This document shows, piece by piece, positions 1 to 11,100 of a DNA stretch of 64,000 bases. The DNA is taken from assembly GCA_951394045.1 (NCBI GenBank), contig OX595997.1:372001-436000 (forward strand), read 5' to 3'. The position numbers were made by a program, and so were the translations under genes. Numbering within the stretch: position 1 is the first letter of the stretch; each line of letters opens with the position of its first letter. The notes under the pieces were generated by a model, which was given only the letters and a program-made list of their open reading frames with translations, was not told the DNA's origin and made no database searches. The DNA comes from Nitzschia sp. DOCU1. Lineage: Eukaryota > Bacillariophyta > Bacillariophyceae > Bacillariales > Bacillariaceae.

Positions 1-301
1 GAAACAATGATTGTTGTAAGCTTGAACCAAAGGGAATAGGTGCCGGTTCTAGCTAGCAAACGAGTAGGCTCAATGAACAAGCACTACTTCGAGTTTTACT
101 TACACAATTGCTTAATGTGAGCAAGACATCTGACAACATGGCTTTTGCCAGAGATGCCGATCCTTCTTCGCCGAGCAACGGAACCAGACGTGTTTTGGAT
201 TTGCCCTTGGTGGGACATTTGGATACCAAGACGATTGCCCCAATGTAGTCACATCCACTACTATCATCAGTACAACTACTAGGGGCAGCATCTTTCTTCA
301 T
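1..301 (-). CDS. DUF2064/TIGR04282-type glycosyltransferase, 5' end only
   Basis: The ATG is at 301 and the gene reads leftwards off the window. Residues 20-60 contain the family N-terminal signature: a hydrophobic strand, then Ser-Lys-Cys-Pro, Gly-Lys-Ser-Lys-Thr-Arg-Leu, Pro-Leu-Leu-Gly, and a helix with Ala-Lys-Ala-Met-Leu-Ser-Asp. This is the nucleotide-sugar-binding start of the DUF2064 family, also called rSAM/selenodomain-associated transferase 1. A GTAAGT donor at 103 closes exon 1 (301-104, 66 codons, phase 0). A TAG acceptor lies about 50 nt further at roughly 61. Exon 2 and the catalytic part are outside the window. The family is recognised from sequence; the substrate is not known from this fragment. 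Confidence 0.6.
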
Positions 302-457
302 GATGGATTTCGCTCATTGAACGCGACTCATGCTTCTACGAATCGCAACTATCTTGTGGTTCACATCACATCATCGTCGTCGTCGCCTTTTTTATGATGG
401 TCGAATCCATCTACCGGTTCTTGCATCCACGTGGAGGGTACATGGTAGAAGATGATT

Positions 458-480
458 CTATGGTCCGCACTAACCATATC
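458..480 (+). repeat. Left terminal inverted repeat of the transposon
   Basis: This 23-bp segment is the exact reverse complement of 3403-3425. It begins CTATGGTCCG and continues through CACTAACC. Imperfect similarity extends to about 505. Confidence 0.85.
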
Positions 481-714
481 AACATCCTCCAAAATTCCTA
501 AATACCTATTTTATACATGTTGAATACATATATAACATTTTTAGCCGCGCATGCAAGCCCGCATCGGCGTCGGTTGCATCGGCACCACAATGGCATTTCC
601 CGCCAAACACGACGCACAAAATACACATTTCACAACAACAAACTCAACAACAACAGCAAACTCAACCTTCAAATAACTGTCAATCAAATCAATATAATCA
701 TGATCATTACATTA

Positions 715-3243
715 TTACAACCCGAAATCGTCGGGAAGCAAGGTAAGTGGTTTGAAGAATTTGTCGAGGTCAATGTCGAATTGACCTCCAAACGACGTAT
801 CATTTGCAGTCTCATATTTCCTGAGAAATGCAAGCTTGCACTCCAAAGTATTGAGATTGGATGGCATCTCACCAAGTCCTTCTATCATCTTGTCTGCCTC
901 AGATTCAAACCGCCTTCGCTCGTGACGCTTGAGTAAGTCACGTTTTGTCGTTACCAAATCCTTAGGATTGTAACTAACACCGCGTGCGTCCAGTTCCAGG
1001 TGCAGCAGTTCTTGGTGGGCTTTGAAGCCCATGGGACGGATTGGGTAGTACCCGAGAACTCTGGGTGGACGATCTACCCCTGTTTTCCTGGCCTTGGCCA
1101 AGAGATCTTTATTTGGATTGAATTGCTCGATCAGTGCATCAATCCGAGCATCTGCCTCCTGCTGCCGAAGGGACTGGTCGTGGGCCAGTAATGCTTGTTT
1201 CGTTTGAAGTCGGATTTGGTTATATGCATCATTCCCAATCCGCTCTTGGTAAGCCGAAATTTGCTTGTGTTTGTTTCTGGCAACTCTTATAAAATCAAAC
1301 AACTTGCGCTTGCCATCTTTGTTTCCTCTATCTCTCCGCTTGATTTCTTCAGATGAGGATTCATCATCATTACAATCATCGTCGTCGTCGTGGTCGTCAT
1401 CGGAAGAACAAGAGGTATCAGTGTCGTCTTGTTGTTCATCCATCAACTTGTCCTCATCACTGTCCTCACTCTCATCCTCTTGTTGGTGCTGGCGATACTC
1501 CGTAGAGAAATCATTCGCAGCTTTGACATAGATGGATACTCTTCCGTCAGTCTTGCCAGTGGAGGCCGCCAAGGCACCAAGCTTCACAGCTCTTTCATTG
1601 TTGTGTTGGGTTGATGACGAAGCACCAATTTCTTCCAGCAGTGCCTTTTTGCGAATAGCCTCGGCCCTAGGGTTAGCCCGGTCCCTAATATCCAGATCTG
1701 TGGTTGCAATTTCTTCAATCTCTGCCTTCCAGTATTCAACAGCTGGATGGCCACGGAGTTCACCCAGTTTTTCAATAGGCAGGTAAGTCTTGACAAACCC
1801 ATGGAATTCATTTGGATCAATCTCACAATCGTGAAGTTTGGAAAAAACTTGACCTGTAGGCGGCGGATGATTGTAGTCGCCATAAAATAGGATTGATGCA
1901 ACCACTCTGGCAACTGCATGTTCTGTAAAGATTGACCAATTTCTCGCGTCGCGAAGAAATGATTTCGTACATTGCAAAGACCGTGTGTAGCAATTGCACC
2001 GCATTTCGATTATCCAAGCCGCCGACGCCCATATAATGTTCCATTGGTAGCCTGATGGTTGATTGGACATCATGCAAACCACAGGAGCCAAATTTACCGC
2101 GGACAGAAAGTAAGTGTTGCCTTCGGAATTCGTCGGCATTTGACTCTGGGGTCCCTGCTCCAGAGTCAAATGTCCCACCATAGACCAGTTGTATTCCATG
2201 CGCCTCTAACGACATTTTCATCCCTTTGGTTACTTGCGTTGCGTTTTTGCCCGTGTAGGTAGTATCCAAGAGATACTGATATGTGGAACCATCGGGCGAC
2301 TTTGTAGTGTCTTCATGATCCCATATCATGGCAAGCCGAACCTCTTGACCGTGGTTCCCCCCGTCCGATTGCACGAATACTGCCTTTCCAACTGCTTTAT
2401 CTCGAAAGAGCAATGCCTGCGTTACCGCTAGATCCGTCACCCAGCAATCAACCGTCCTTTCCTTGGGAGAACTGCCTGCAATATTTTCAACAGTCATCCA
2501 TGGAAAGTTAATACCAGCTTTTCTGGATACCTCCCATACAAGAGAAATGCGCCCGATAGCCAATAAGTGTTCAATGTGAGTGCCGGCGACGTAGGGCCTG
2601 GCAGCAGCAAAACCAGCTACTAACATCTTCTCTTCTGCAGTGGGTTTGTTCCGCTTCCTGGTCAAAACGTTTTCAGTGCCCGCTGTCTGGGCTGCAAGGC
2701 TGAATTCCATACTTCTTGGAAGAACTCTCGAGACGTCTCTAGAAGACATGTCTCATAGTCTTTAGCTTTAGTGAACTTGTAGAAGTAAACAGGCTTTTGT
2801 TTGGGATCACTCTTGACTACTGCAATCTTCTTTTTAGCATAGAGCATGGCAATTCCAGTCGTCACACCATTGCCGTCAAGAATAGTTTGGCGTTCAACAA
2901 CACCTCCCGGTAAAGCTCTTGAGAGGGCAATGTTAAATTTGCGAGCATCAAATAATTTGTACTCTTCATTGTAGTCTCGAAGTGCTCGAACAAATGCCTC
3001 ATCTGGAGCCCATTGGTCAAGAGAGACAATGTTGCCATCATTTTTTACGATCTCGACGACGTCGGCCAGCACTTTGGATGGTGATACCATCGTCAATACG
3101 TTTTGGCGTAGAGACCTTTTTTGCAGGAGTGTTGTCAATAGTGTTTTGAAGCTATCTTCAAAAAAGGTCACTACGCCAAGCCTTTTTGATGATGCAATGC
3201 CGACATTCATTGCCTCGCTTGAGTGTTGCAATGATCTTCTCAT
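715..3243 (-). pseudogene. DDE-like transposase gene broken over three reading frames
   Basis: Three minus-strand stretches read as one protein: 3243 to about 2700, 2749 to about 1960, and about 1960 to 715. The middle part has an RNase H-like core pattern: VQSDGGN near 2370, then GGTFDSGAGTPES, then a Leu-His-Asp-Val-Gln motif followed by GVGGLDNRNAVQLLH. I recall the LH.VQ and G.GG...N..QLLH block from uncharacterised transposase-like proteins of corals and molluscs, which is a memory-based resemblance and was not checked. The C-terminal part has an Asp/Glu/Ser-rich stretch (about 1500-1330) followed by a basic region. The first change falls within 2662-2749 and the second near 1960. No GT-AG intron of plausible size fits at either junction, so frameshifts are more likely than splicing. 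The N-terminus is uncertain; another frame has an ATG at 3289. Confidence 0.65.
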
Positions 3244-3402
3244 TTCGATCCCGCGCGATCCTTGGCGGCATTTTCAGATTTGATCGCATGATGGACCGGA
3301 CGACGGGAGTGCCATTTTTGCAAGTCGAAGAAGTCAATATTTTTGGCTAAATAAATATTATATATTTATTTGACCACGTATTTAAAGAAATGTTAGGATG
3401 GC

Positions 3403-3425
3403 GATATGGTTAGTGCGGACCATAG
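3403..3425 (-). repeat. Right terminal inverted repeat of the transposon
   Basis: Exact reverse complement of 458-480. It is followed by ATT, which also precedes the left repeat. Confidence 0.85.
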
Positions 3426-3890
3426 ATTCTCTTCTTCTCTCTCGGGAGGAACGCTCGGATAGGTCGTGCACAGGCTTTTTATTAGCAGGCCTTTTGGAAC
3501 ACGCTCATTCTGGAATTGGCTCACGATGTGGCTTCTTCGCGATACCTCGCGATAAAATGGGCTGTAACGCTATGGCCTCATTCATGGATATCCTTGTTGC
3601 AATTTACTTTAACCGGTATCGCAATGGCCCCATTTGACATCCCATAGCTGCCTGCACACGACCGTCACAAAGTACTATACTATTTCGCAACCAATCCTAG
3701 TTTGGGTTCGTGCAAACATGTTTCAGTAGCATGCTGCATTGCAATTCATAAAAAAATCCCTCTCTAGAGACTTTACTACTTGGGTATTTTCAATCAAATT
3801 TACTCCTACTAGAGTACTAGTAGTAGACTCGATCAAAAAAGTTATGAAAGAACTATTAATTTTAGTCTGACGAATCATGCAATGCACAAA
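3426..3890. other. Intergenic, no gene seen
   Basis: The short open frames here have no recognisable content. A CTAG/TACTAG-rich patch lies at about 3805-3832. This is probably the 3' flank of the MATE gene. Confidence 0.5.
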
Positions 3891-6800
3891 TTATTGAAAC
3901 AACGACTTCGGCCGAGACGTAGGAGGGGAGGCAGCCTTGTAACTCTTGCTCAATGTTGACTCTTGAGCCACGGCCTCTACGTCCTGCGCCTCCTGCGCCG
4001 TTCGGAGAACGAGTCGGCGACTCATTTTGGACCAGTTGGTAATGAAAACAATGGTCAACAAGGCGAACGCCACGATCGAGTTTCCCATGGCACTCGACAT
4101 GACCATGCTTTCCAGGCAGAAGCGGCAGCCCAACACCAAGATCAGGGCCAAGGGAATGGAAATAAAAAAGGCTCCGACAAAGTAAACGAGGATAGCCAGT
4201 TTCGTGCGATGCTGCGTTTCAAGGATCGTGTAGGCATTGTTACCAACAACCGCGACAATACTGCCCAAACAAAGCAAGGGAATCAACTCCGAGACCAATT
4301 CGAATAGGGTATCGTCGGCAGTGAAAAGATCAACAAGAAAGGTTCGAGCAAGGAACACCACAAGAGACATGACTGTGGACGTCGCCGCTGAGTACACGAG
4401 GCTTCTGTAGGCAAAAAGCTTGGCAGTCTCGGCCTGTCCTCGCTCCATATATTGAACCATGAGAACTGACGCGGTACTGCTAATGCCGGACGGGAATTTC
4501 TCCAACATCTCTTTGAGTACCTGGAAAATCATCCAAGCTGCAGTCTCGGCTGGGCCCATGGATATTGCCAAGAACGTCATGATGAGCCACTCTCCGTTTG
4601 CGAGCAGGTTGCCCACTGTCAGCGGAGCTGCCATTTTCAAAACCGATTGTATCAGGGCTTGGTCGCCCAAGGAGAAGTGCGCAAAGATTCCCTTTGAGTA
4701 CTTGCTGAGCCAGCCATAGTATACACAGAGCGAACAAAGAATGATAGCATGAAGTCCCGAACAGACAACTTCCAGTGCTCCAAGATGACCGACAGAGCCA
4801 CTCCCAAAGACACAAAGGAGGAGGACGACAGATATCATTTGTAGAAAATGAGTACCAATGTTGAGGTAGATCATTGCAGTTCCTCTTCCATCGGCCTTCA
4901 AAAGTCGAGAAATTCGCTCAACAACGCAGCCCTCGACTAAATGAGCAGCTACTGCGTAGGGCATGTACAGCTTGGCTAGCGCCGCTACCTCGTCCCCAAA
5001 TTGAAAAGCGGAAAGAATATTGTCGATGAACACAATGAGGACAGTGTAGAAAGGAAGCGTGGTGAGGAAGGTGATCAATGCCGTCAATTGAACGCATTGT
5101 CCTGCGAAGAAGTAATTTTCAATATCGAGGGCGCGATCGCACAAGATCTGTTCCAGCTCGACAATCCCTCCCACGACCAGCTCGCACAATGTCAGCAAAA
5201 AGCTCGATATAGCCCAGGCAAGGAACGTTTGGGGGCCCATGAAGTTGATTACCAAAGCAGAGATGATGGCAGAGAGGAATTGCGGTGGGGCTCCAATAAA
5301 AGATGTTGCAAGACCAATCCTTAATAGACGTTCGCTGTCATGATCAACAACAAACATCCGGGCGAAGGTTCGTGCTCCCTCCTGACGTGAGTTGTCTTCT
5401 TTTTTCAGAAGGCTTGGTACTTCTTTCCAGGCAAGGGCAAGTGGGCCGGGGGATTTCGGCCTCGTCATCCCAATGAAGGATTGTTCTGTCGATTGTTTTG
5501 CCCCCAACCACTTCCATCCACATACTGGGTAATTCGCCATGTCAGCTTCGCCCTTTGCATTTGTATCAGCAGAGCGTTCCATGTTGTTCCACTTCGTCGC
5601 ATCATACCCAAGGTACAAAGCTGCGACTTGCTGCTTTGGCTGCAGTTGTTCCCATGGGAGCGTGCGGAGAGAAGTTGTGGCATCTCTCGACTCCCATGTT
5701 CGCTTATTGAGACCAAGCACTTGTGCCGCTGTCTTTGCTTCTTTTGGCAGATGTTTCCATGCCATGTTTCGGAGTCTGGGCTTGTCGTCTTTGGGGAACT
5801 CCGTTTCCCAGGTCTCCTTGCTAAAGCCTAGGATTTTGCATGCCCGTTTTTCTTCCCGTGAAAGTTCCTTCCAGTGCTTTTCGCCGCAGGGTGGGGACTC
5901 GTCTTGGTCCCACAGCTCTCGAGTATAGCCAAGTTTTCTAGCCGCGTCTTTAGCTCGTTCCGGTAGATCTTTCCAACTACGGCTATGTAGATCCTGCTTG
6001 TCGTCGTCCGACGAATACCCCCCTTCCCATTTTTCTTCATTTACACCAAGGACTTCGCAAGCAGCACGCTGCTTGTTGCTTAGCTGAGACCATCGAAGGG
6101 TCAGCAGCTCTTCGGGTACTTGATCCGAATCCCACATTCGCTGGTCGAATCCTAGTGACCTAGCAGCAACAAGGGCCGCACTTGGAAGTTCATTCCACCG
6201 AAGCGTATTGTAGTCCACCGCATCGACAGGTTCTGGAGTAGGTTCATGATCCCAGATTGCCTTTTTGAAGCCAAGCTCTTCGCAGGCTACTCGTTGCAGG
6301 ACTGTCAAGTCCTCCCATTTCATGCGAGAGATGGGAGATTCCTCGTCATTATCCCACATCTTCTTATTGTACCCAAGGGTGGTTGCAGCTAGCCTAGCGT
6401 TCTCCGGGAGATCATCCCACGTATGATTGAGAAAAATAGTTGCATCATCGTCCACATCATCTTCGTCGTCTGAGCATGAAGTCTCGACATTACGAGTAGC
6501 ATCCGAAGCGAAAACGGCAGCCGCGCTAGTTCCGAATAATCGCCTTCTCCTTTGTGCAAGTGGACTCACTTGAAGGATGGACGTGTTAAATGCTGGGGTG
6601 TTTCCCGAGAGAGGCTGTCTGGTACTAAGGTGTCCGATCATCTGTGCTACTTGTCGGGCCCCACTCTCATCGATGTTTTCAATGTCACGGAGAACTGTCT
6701 CGGCACCGGCGTCGAGGCAGCCACAGCCACCATCTTCGACCATCGGCGTAGCATTCGAAGCATTGTCCATATCTTGATAATCCGTTGTGGTTGGGAATGC

Positions 6801-7172
6801 CTTTTCAGTGTCATACTTGTGAGGCGGGAACACCTTTTTTTCATCGTAGCCTTTAGGGTCGACGATATTGTCATCGTCGGCCATCGACACATACAAACTT
6901 TCATTTGGTAGGGCTTCATTGTAATTCTTCGGAACGAATTGCTCAGTCCTAATGATCCATTCATCATGTTTCGCCCTAATAGTCTGTTTCTTTTTCTTCG
7001 CGTTTTTTAGCAAAGTGATCCAAGGACGAAAGACCAATGTCATGATGCCTAAAAGGATCGCCAAGGCGAGAAAGAAGGAAAATTCATTGTTCGGCTCAAC
7101 TCTCGTTGATACATAGCTCTCAAATCCACTGTCCGCTGCGTTCTTATTGTCATGTTTGTGATGGTGAACCAT
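3891..7172 (-). CDS. MATE-family efflux transporter with N-terminal W/LG repeat array
   Basis: Single 1093-residue frame. The first ATG is at 7172; the frame extends a little further upstream only through non-ATG codons. A hydrophobic segment lies near residues 30-52. From about 250 to 560 there are eight repeats of about 37 residues, each of the form W..L....... A(A/C)..LG.......W(D/E). Odd repeats carry LP and AA; even repeats tend to carry LS or LQ and AC. From about 620 to 1065 is a multi-span membrane domain with the length and pattern of MATE (MatE/NorM) transporters, which exchange cations for organic compounds. The Trp/Leu-Gly repeat is familiar from stramenopile proteins, but I know no defined function for it. 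The fusion suggests a cytosolic protein-binding or sensing region. The substrate is unknown. Confidence 0.8.
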   Translation of the reverse strand: MVHHHKHDNKNAADSGFESYVSTRVEPNNEFSFFLALAILLGIMTLVFRPWITLLKNAKKKKQTIRAKHDEWIIRTEQFVPKNYNEALPNESLYVSMADDDNIVDPKGYDEKKVFPPHKYDTEKAFPTTTDYQDMDNASNATPMVEDGGCGCLDAGAETVLRDIENIDESGARQVAQMIGHLSTRQPLSGNTPAFNTSILQVSPLAQRRRRLFGTSAAAVFASDATRNVETSCSDDEDDVDDDATIFLNHTWDDLPENARLAATTLGYNKKMWDNDEESPISRMKWEDLTVLQRVACEELGFKKAIWDHEPTPEPVDAVDYNTLRWNELPSAALVAARSLGFDQRMWDSDQVPEELLTLRWSQLSNKQRAACEVLGVNEEKWEGGYSSDDDKQDLHSRSWKDLPERAKDAARKLGYTRELWDQDESPPCGEKHWKELSREEKRACKILGFSKETWETEFPKDDKPRLRNMAWKHLPKEAKTAAQVLGLNKRTWESRDATTSLRTLPWEQLQPKQQVAALYLGYDATKWNNMERSADTNAKGEADMANYPVCGWKWLGAKQSTEQSFIGMTRPKSPGPLALAWKEVPSLLKKEDNSRQEGARTFARMFVVDHDSERLLRIGLATSFIGAPPQFLSAIISALVINFMGPQTFLAWAISSFLLTLCELVVGGIVELEQILCDRALDIENYFFAGQCVQLTALITFLTTLPFYTVLIVFIDNILSAFQFGDEVAALAKLYMPYAVAAHLVEGCVVERISRLLKADGRGTAMIYLNIGTHFLQMISVVLLLCVFGSGSVGHLGALEVVCSGLHAIILCSLCVYYGWLSKYSKGIFAHFSLGDQALIQSVLKMAAPLTVGNLLANGEWLIMTFLAISMGPAETAAWMIFQVLKEMLEKFPSGISSTASVLMVQYMERGQAETAKLFAYRSLVYSAATSTVMSLVVFLARTFLVDLFTADDTLFELVSELIPLLCLGSIVAVVGNNAYTILETQHRTKLAILVYFVGAFFISIPLALILVLGCRFCLESMVMSSAMGNSIVAFALLTIVFITNWSKMSRRLVLRTAQEAQDVEAVAQESTLSKSYKAASPPTSRPKSLFQ

Positions 7173-7831
7173 CTTTCGAGTTACCAAGAGACAAGAACTG
7201 TCAATAGGATGTCAACGAGGAAGTGATGGAGAAAATGGTGATTTGATGTCGACACAAAGTTGATGATACCGTAGGAGGCCCAAAAAGGTATCATGAAATA
7301 AATCGAAATTAGGCTTGTGGCACATGCACAAATAATATGCCCCAACGCCTCAATCATGCGCCCAACGTCCGCAAATGTTCGCCATCGCGTACCTGGTACG
7401 CGTTGGCACCGACCGAGCCCATTCTGGTCACACTCCGATCGGCCGACGCAAGGGGTCAATCCTTTTACGTGCATGCATTCGACTGGCTTTGCGAGCCAAG
7501 CGATGATAGAAAGATCTGCCAATGAAGCATAACAAATCTTGAAGGGGAATAAATAATGGTTCTGATTAGTTACTTCTTCTCGTTTAGAATGCTGTAGAGG
7601 AGCCTCTATATTGCATGATGCTGGCTTCCATTTGCTGGTAATTGTTCGTCGCCCGCCGCCCTGACGAGAAAAGAACAATTTGGCTGCATTCTTCCAAAGA
7701 ACATGAAGTTGTGACATCTCTTATTCAGCTTCAAATGGGAAACTGTGCTTTCCGACATGATCGCAACCGGTGGGCTCCACTGTTTCTTTAAGATTGTTTC
7801 GATGCCAGTGCATCAAAACCCTTCGACTTGC
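7173..7831. other. Intergenic 5' region of the MATE gene
   Basis: No supported gene. A 178-codon minus-strand open frame here has no family signature. A small palindrome, CGCGTACCTGGTACGCG, lies at about 7386-7402. Confidence 0.4.
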
Positions 7832-7966
7832 CTACCAATTCGTCGAAAAAACAGCAAGTAGGCCGGCGAAGCCAATGATGAAGTTCCCGTATGCATACGC
7901 CATCATCAAGCTGTCAATCCCATACCTTCCTCCGAAAAACAAACCACATGGCGTGATCGTCGGGAA
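7832..7966 (-). pseudogene. C-terminal relic of a second MATE transporter
   Basis: The minus strand is open for 44 codons ending in TAG at 7832-7834, immediately preceded by an in-frame TAA. The peptide ends GNFIIGFAGLLAVFSTNW. Aligned with the last transmembrane segment of the neighbouring MATE protein (GNSIVAFALLTIVFITNW) it shares the G-N, F-A, V-F and T-N-W positions. It lacks a start and the remaining spans. The simplest reading is a tandem duplicate of the transporter that has decayed to its last span. The stretch from 7967 to 8122 shows nothing further of it. Confidence 0.55.
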
Positions 7967-8122
7967 TTATTTCAAGAACTCTAGATGAACTCCCTAAAGG
8001 ACGTCATCTTTACCTTCGACGTCGTCGGAAACAAACCCCAACCATTGTTGTGGTATCGGCTTTTCTTTTGTGGTTTCAACGTTGTCAACAGCTGTGGTAC
8101 GATAACCAAAGCCTTTTGCTTC

Positions 8123-11100
8123 TCACGCCTTGGACTTGGAATGGTCGGCTGACTTCACCAAAGTCGTTAGAGCGAGACGGCCACCGCCATATTCCATTTC
8201 GTTCGAGCTGGATGTTTGGTCTTCCTCTTCATCTGTGGAACAGTGGTCTTCGTACACATTCCCGTCCATTCTAATGTGAAGGGCGCCCGAACTATTACTG
8301 CTTGCGTTGAAGCTACCATGCTGATGTTCCAAACCTTGCTTGATTTCTTCTTCTTCCTCGGCGTTGGGCACCTCATTGATCGAGGGCAGATTATTCGTAC
8401 TGCGAGGCCGTGCTCGGGGCTTCTCGGTGTGACCTGATAGCGACTCTTCAGTCGATTCTTCCAGAGAGATGCCACCGTCAAGGTCGTATTTGTTGGGGAT
8501 GTGATTTGTTTTCGAGCGCGTCGTCTCGGATTGTTCTGACGAGATAAGCGAAAGAGTCTCCTTGCGAACAGCAGCAGCAACTTTGGGAACGATATAAATT
8601 GTCACGGCCGTCACGGCATCCGCACTCAACAAAAAGCTGTAAGCCGCCGCTATGGAAGGAGGCGATATGCTTGACGTGTTGCCCGACTCCAATTGATATG
8701 AAACCGAGCCACCTAAGTAGAAGGTGACGGCCCGCAAGACGGCAAAAACAACATGGGAGTAAATCATAGTGCCCAAAGCCCGTGAATCGTTGAATTCTTT
8801 GTAGACGGTCCGTGCTTGAAAAGCCAAAATTGTGGCACACGCAATCAAGAGACCGTTCCAACAAATGAGCATCAAATCCCACAAACCCAAGTCCGAGGCA
8901 CACGTGACCGTCGTAACTATTTCAAACGGATCTTCGTCTATCAAATAGCGCCATTCTTGACGTTTCGGAGCATCCAGAGCCGTCCACAAAGTTAAAACGA
9001 CCACCACAAAAATGACAAGGGACGCAACAGTACAAAAGAGGGAACGCAAACTGATCTTGACTCGTCTCATGCGCTTGGCGGCAGTCGTGATTCGGTTGAT
9101 CGCGGCCACCTTGACGACCAAAGGCACCAACTCAAGCGTGTAGCCCAGTGCAGTGAGCCAGACTCGGGTGGCGCAAATGCCATCTTGGGGTTCAAGTGCA
9201 AAAAAGATGGATCCGCAAGCAACCAGCAAGAGGCCAACCAGAACCATGAAGATGAAGGGCGCCTGCGCATTGACAAAGACTCTAGTCGTCTTGAAGTGAC
9301 ATACCATCATGATATTTACCAGGATGTACATACAAGCAAAGCCGGCAACGCCGAGGGCGGCATGAAGCAAAGGGGTTTCAAAAGATTCATCTCCGGCGAA
9401 AACCCTCGGGCAACCACGCGGAATGTAAGACTCCAACTCTGCTTGATGCTCTACGACCCATCCGCAAACGGCGTCACGAGCAGCGTAGCCAGTGCGACCG
9501 CCCTCTACCCACTTTTGGAGCATGGTATGCATATCCAAGTGGTCGACCTTCAAGTTCAAGATAGCTTGATAGCCGGGAGATCGATCGACTTCGGGGGTGT
9601 CATAGGTCGTGTCGCGCAACGAAGCGGCGACGACCTTTTGCAAAGAACTCGCTTCAACATCACAGCCGTCCCCAGCTTTCCCGCGGCGAACAGCCGGATC
9701 CATCGAGCAACGATCTTCAGGGGCGAGCCCCCGTCGGCATTCTGCAGTGGCTTCTGGCAAAAGGACTGGCTGAAACTCGAAATCCGTCCCTCAAATTCTT
9801 CGACTGTGGCATCAGGGGTCCACCACCACATGACAATGTCCGTTTTAGTTCTAATGTATAAGGACAGGCGCAGGTCGGAGACGTTAGACGACAACCACCA
9901 CCATCACAACACCAACAAAAACAATTGAACATCGATATACTTACTGGTTCGCAGCTCTCCATATAGCTATCATTTGCGAATACGTGTAACCCCCATTCTC
10001 CACCAGAGGGCCATTTGACTCGAGAGCAATATCATTGTGATAGGTTTGAGCGTCGACGTACTATATATAGCAAGCTGATGAGCATGTCATACAAAAAGAA
10101 TGAACAGTCGAAAGGAAAGAGGACGTACCGTAGTCCAACTGCATGGCGGGCTCACGATGTGTCCCGTACACGAATCTGGATGAAGAGTACAGTTGCTCTG
10201 CTCCGTGTAGCGAAAGTAGCCCGTAAAGAGACCTTCTTGCAAGTACTTTTCAGTTTCCTCCCCCAAAGGAGCCCGAGCCGCCACCTCATCGGGTTCTGTA
10301 CAATTGTTGGGAGAGACTAGCATACAGTATTGACCCCAACTAGTGGGGCGTTTGAAAATTTGGGCCATTTCTTCTCGACGACCCGCCATTCCGTAGTACC
10401 AGTATGATGTTAGTTGAGGAAAACGGCGGGCAGTAAACGCGGGAATGTACCAAGAGATTTTGCCGATTTGCCCGTCTCCATTCACTGAAACAAGTTTGAG
10501 AGCGAACCGTGATGAATCAAAAACATGAATGCGCCACGGAAAGGGTTGAATCCGTACCTTGATCGATGTTCCCGTCTGATGCATAGCTCTTCCACGTCTT
10601 TTCTTGTCCAGGCCAAACTTCCGGCATGACATGAACGCACTGTTCGTTTGTCAAATCACAGCGGCCATTCATTCTATTGGCCGTCACCATTTCTTCAAAG
10701 GCATAGGCTTGACTGGCCAAGCTCATTTCTTGGCGTGGGTTATAAAAGCTCGCGTCTGGCGTATCTTCAGGAGACAATCCCACCGTGGTGGGGACATGCA
10801 AAAATTCACTCAAAAAGATTTGAATGATCCAAGAAAAGAAAAGAGCAGATTCCCAGTTTCCGTTGTGAACTCTGATCTCAGGATATTTCAGCTGCGTAAA
10901 GATATTGCAGTTTTCTTGCGTAGTATCATCTGAATTACAAATGCGCTTGTCGGGGGCACGAAAGTCATCTGAAGTATTGGGTTGCTGCATGTAATAGTTG
11001 TAGAGACAGCCAGCGGCAAAGGGATTGCTGCACTTTCCATCGTCCATACACTTGGAGCTTGGCTTGTAAAGTTCCTCACATTGAATGTCCCACTCACATT

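Larger units (their letters stand above)
458..3425. mobile_element. DNA transposon with terminal inverted repeats, 2968 bp
   Basis: The two ends match as 23-bp perfect inverted repeats (458-480 and 3403-3425), and similarity continues imperfectly for about 20 bp more inward. A candidate 3-bp target duplication ATT sits outside each end (455-457 and 3426-3428). The ends start CTATGG and contain CACTA internally. The interior carries one frame-broken transposase-like gene on the minus strand. Ends this similar suggest a fairly recent insertion, although the coding region is already disrupted. The superfamily is uncertain: a 3-bp duplication fits CACTA or Harbinger-like elements, but the protein does not obviously belong to either. 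Confidence 0.75.

Noticed and set aside
517..936. 139-codon plus-strand frame at the left end of the transposon
   Set aside because: Low-complexity Asn/His/Arg composition, partly antisense to the transposase gene, no domain.
2662..2749. An intron joining the first two transposase frames
   Set aside because: The only GT-AG pair in the overlap would be about 13 nt, too short to splice.
7181..7717. 178-codon minus-strand frame upstream of the MATE gene
   Set aside because: No recognisable motif and no coding-like composition; likely 5' flank.
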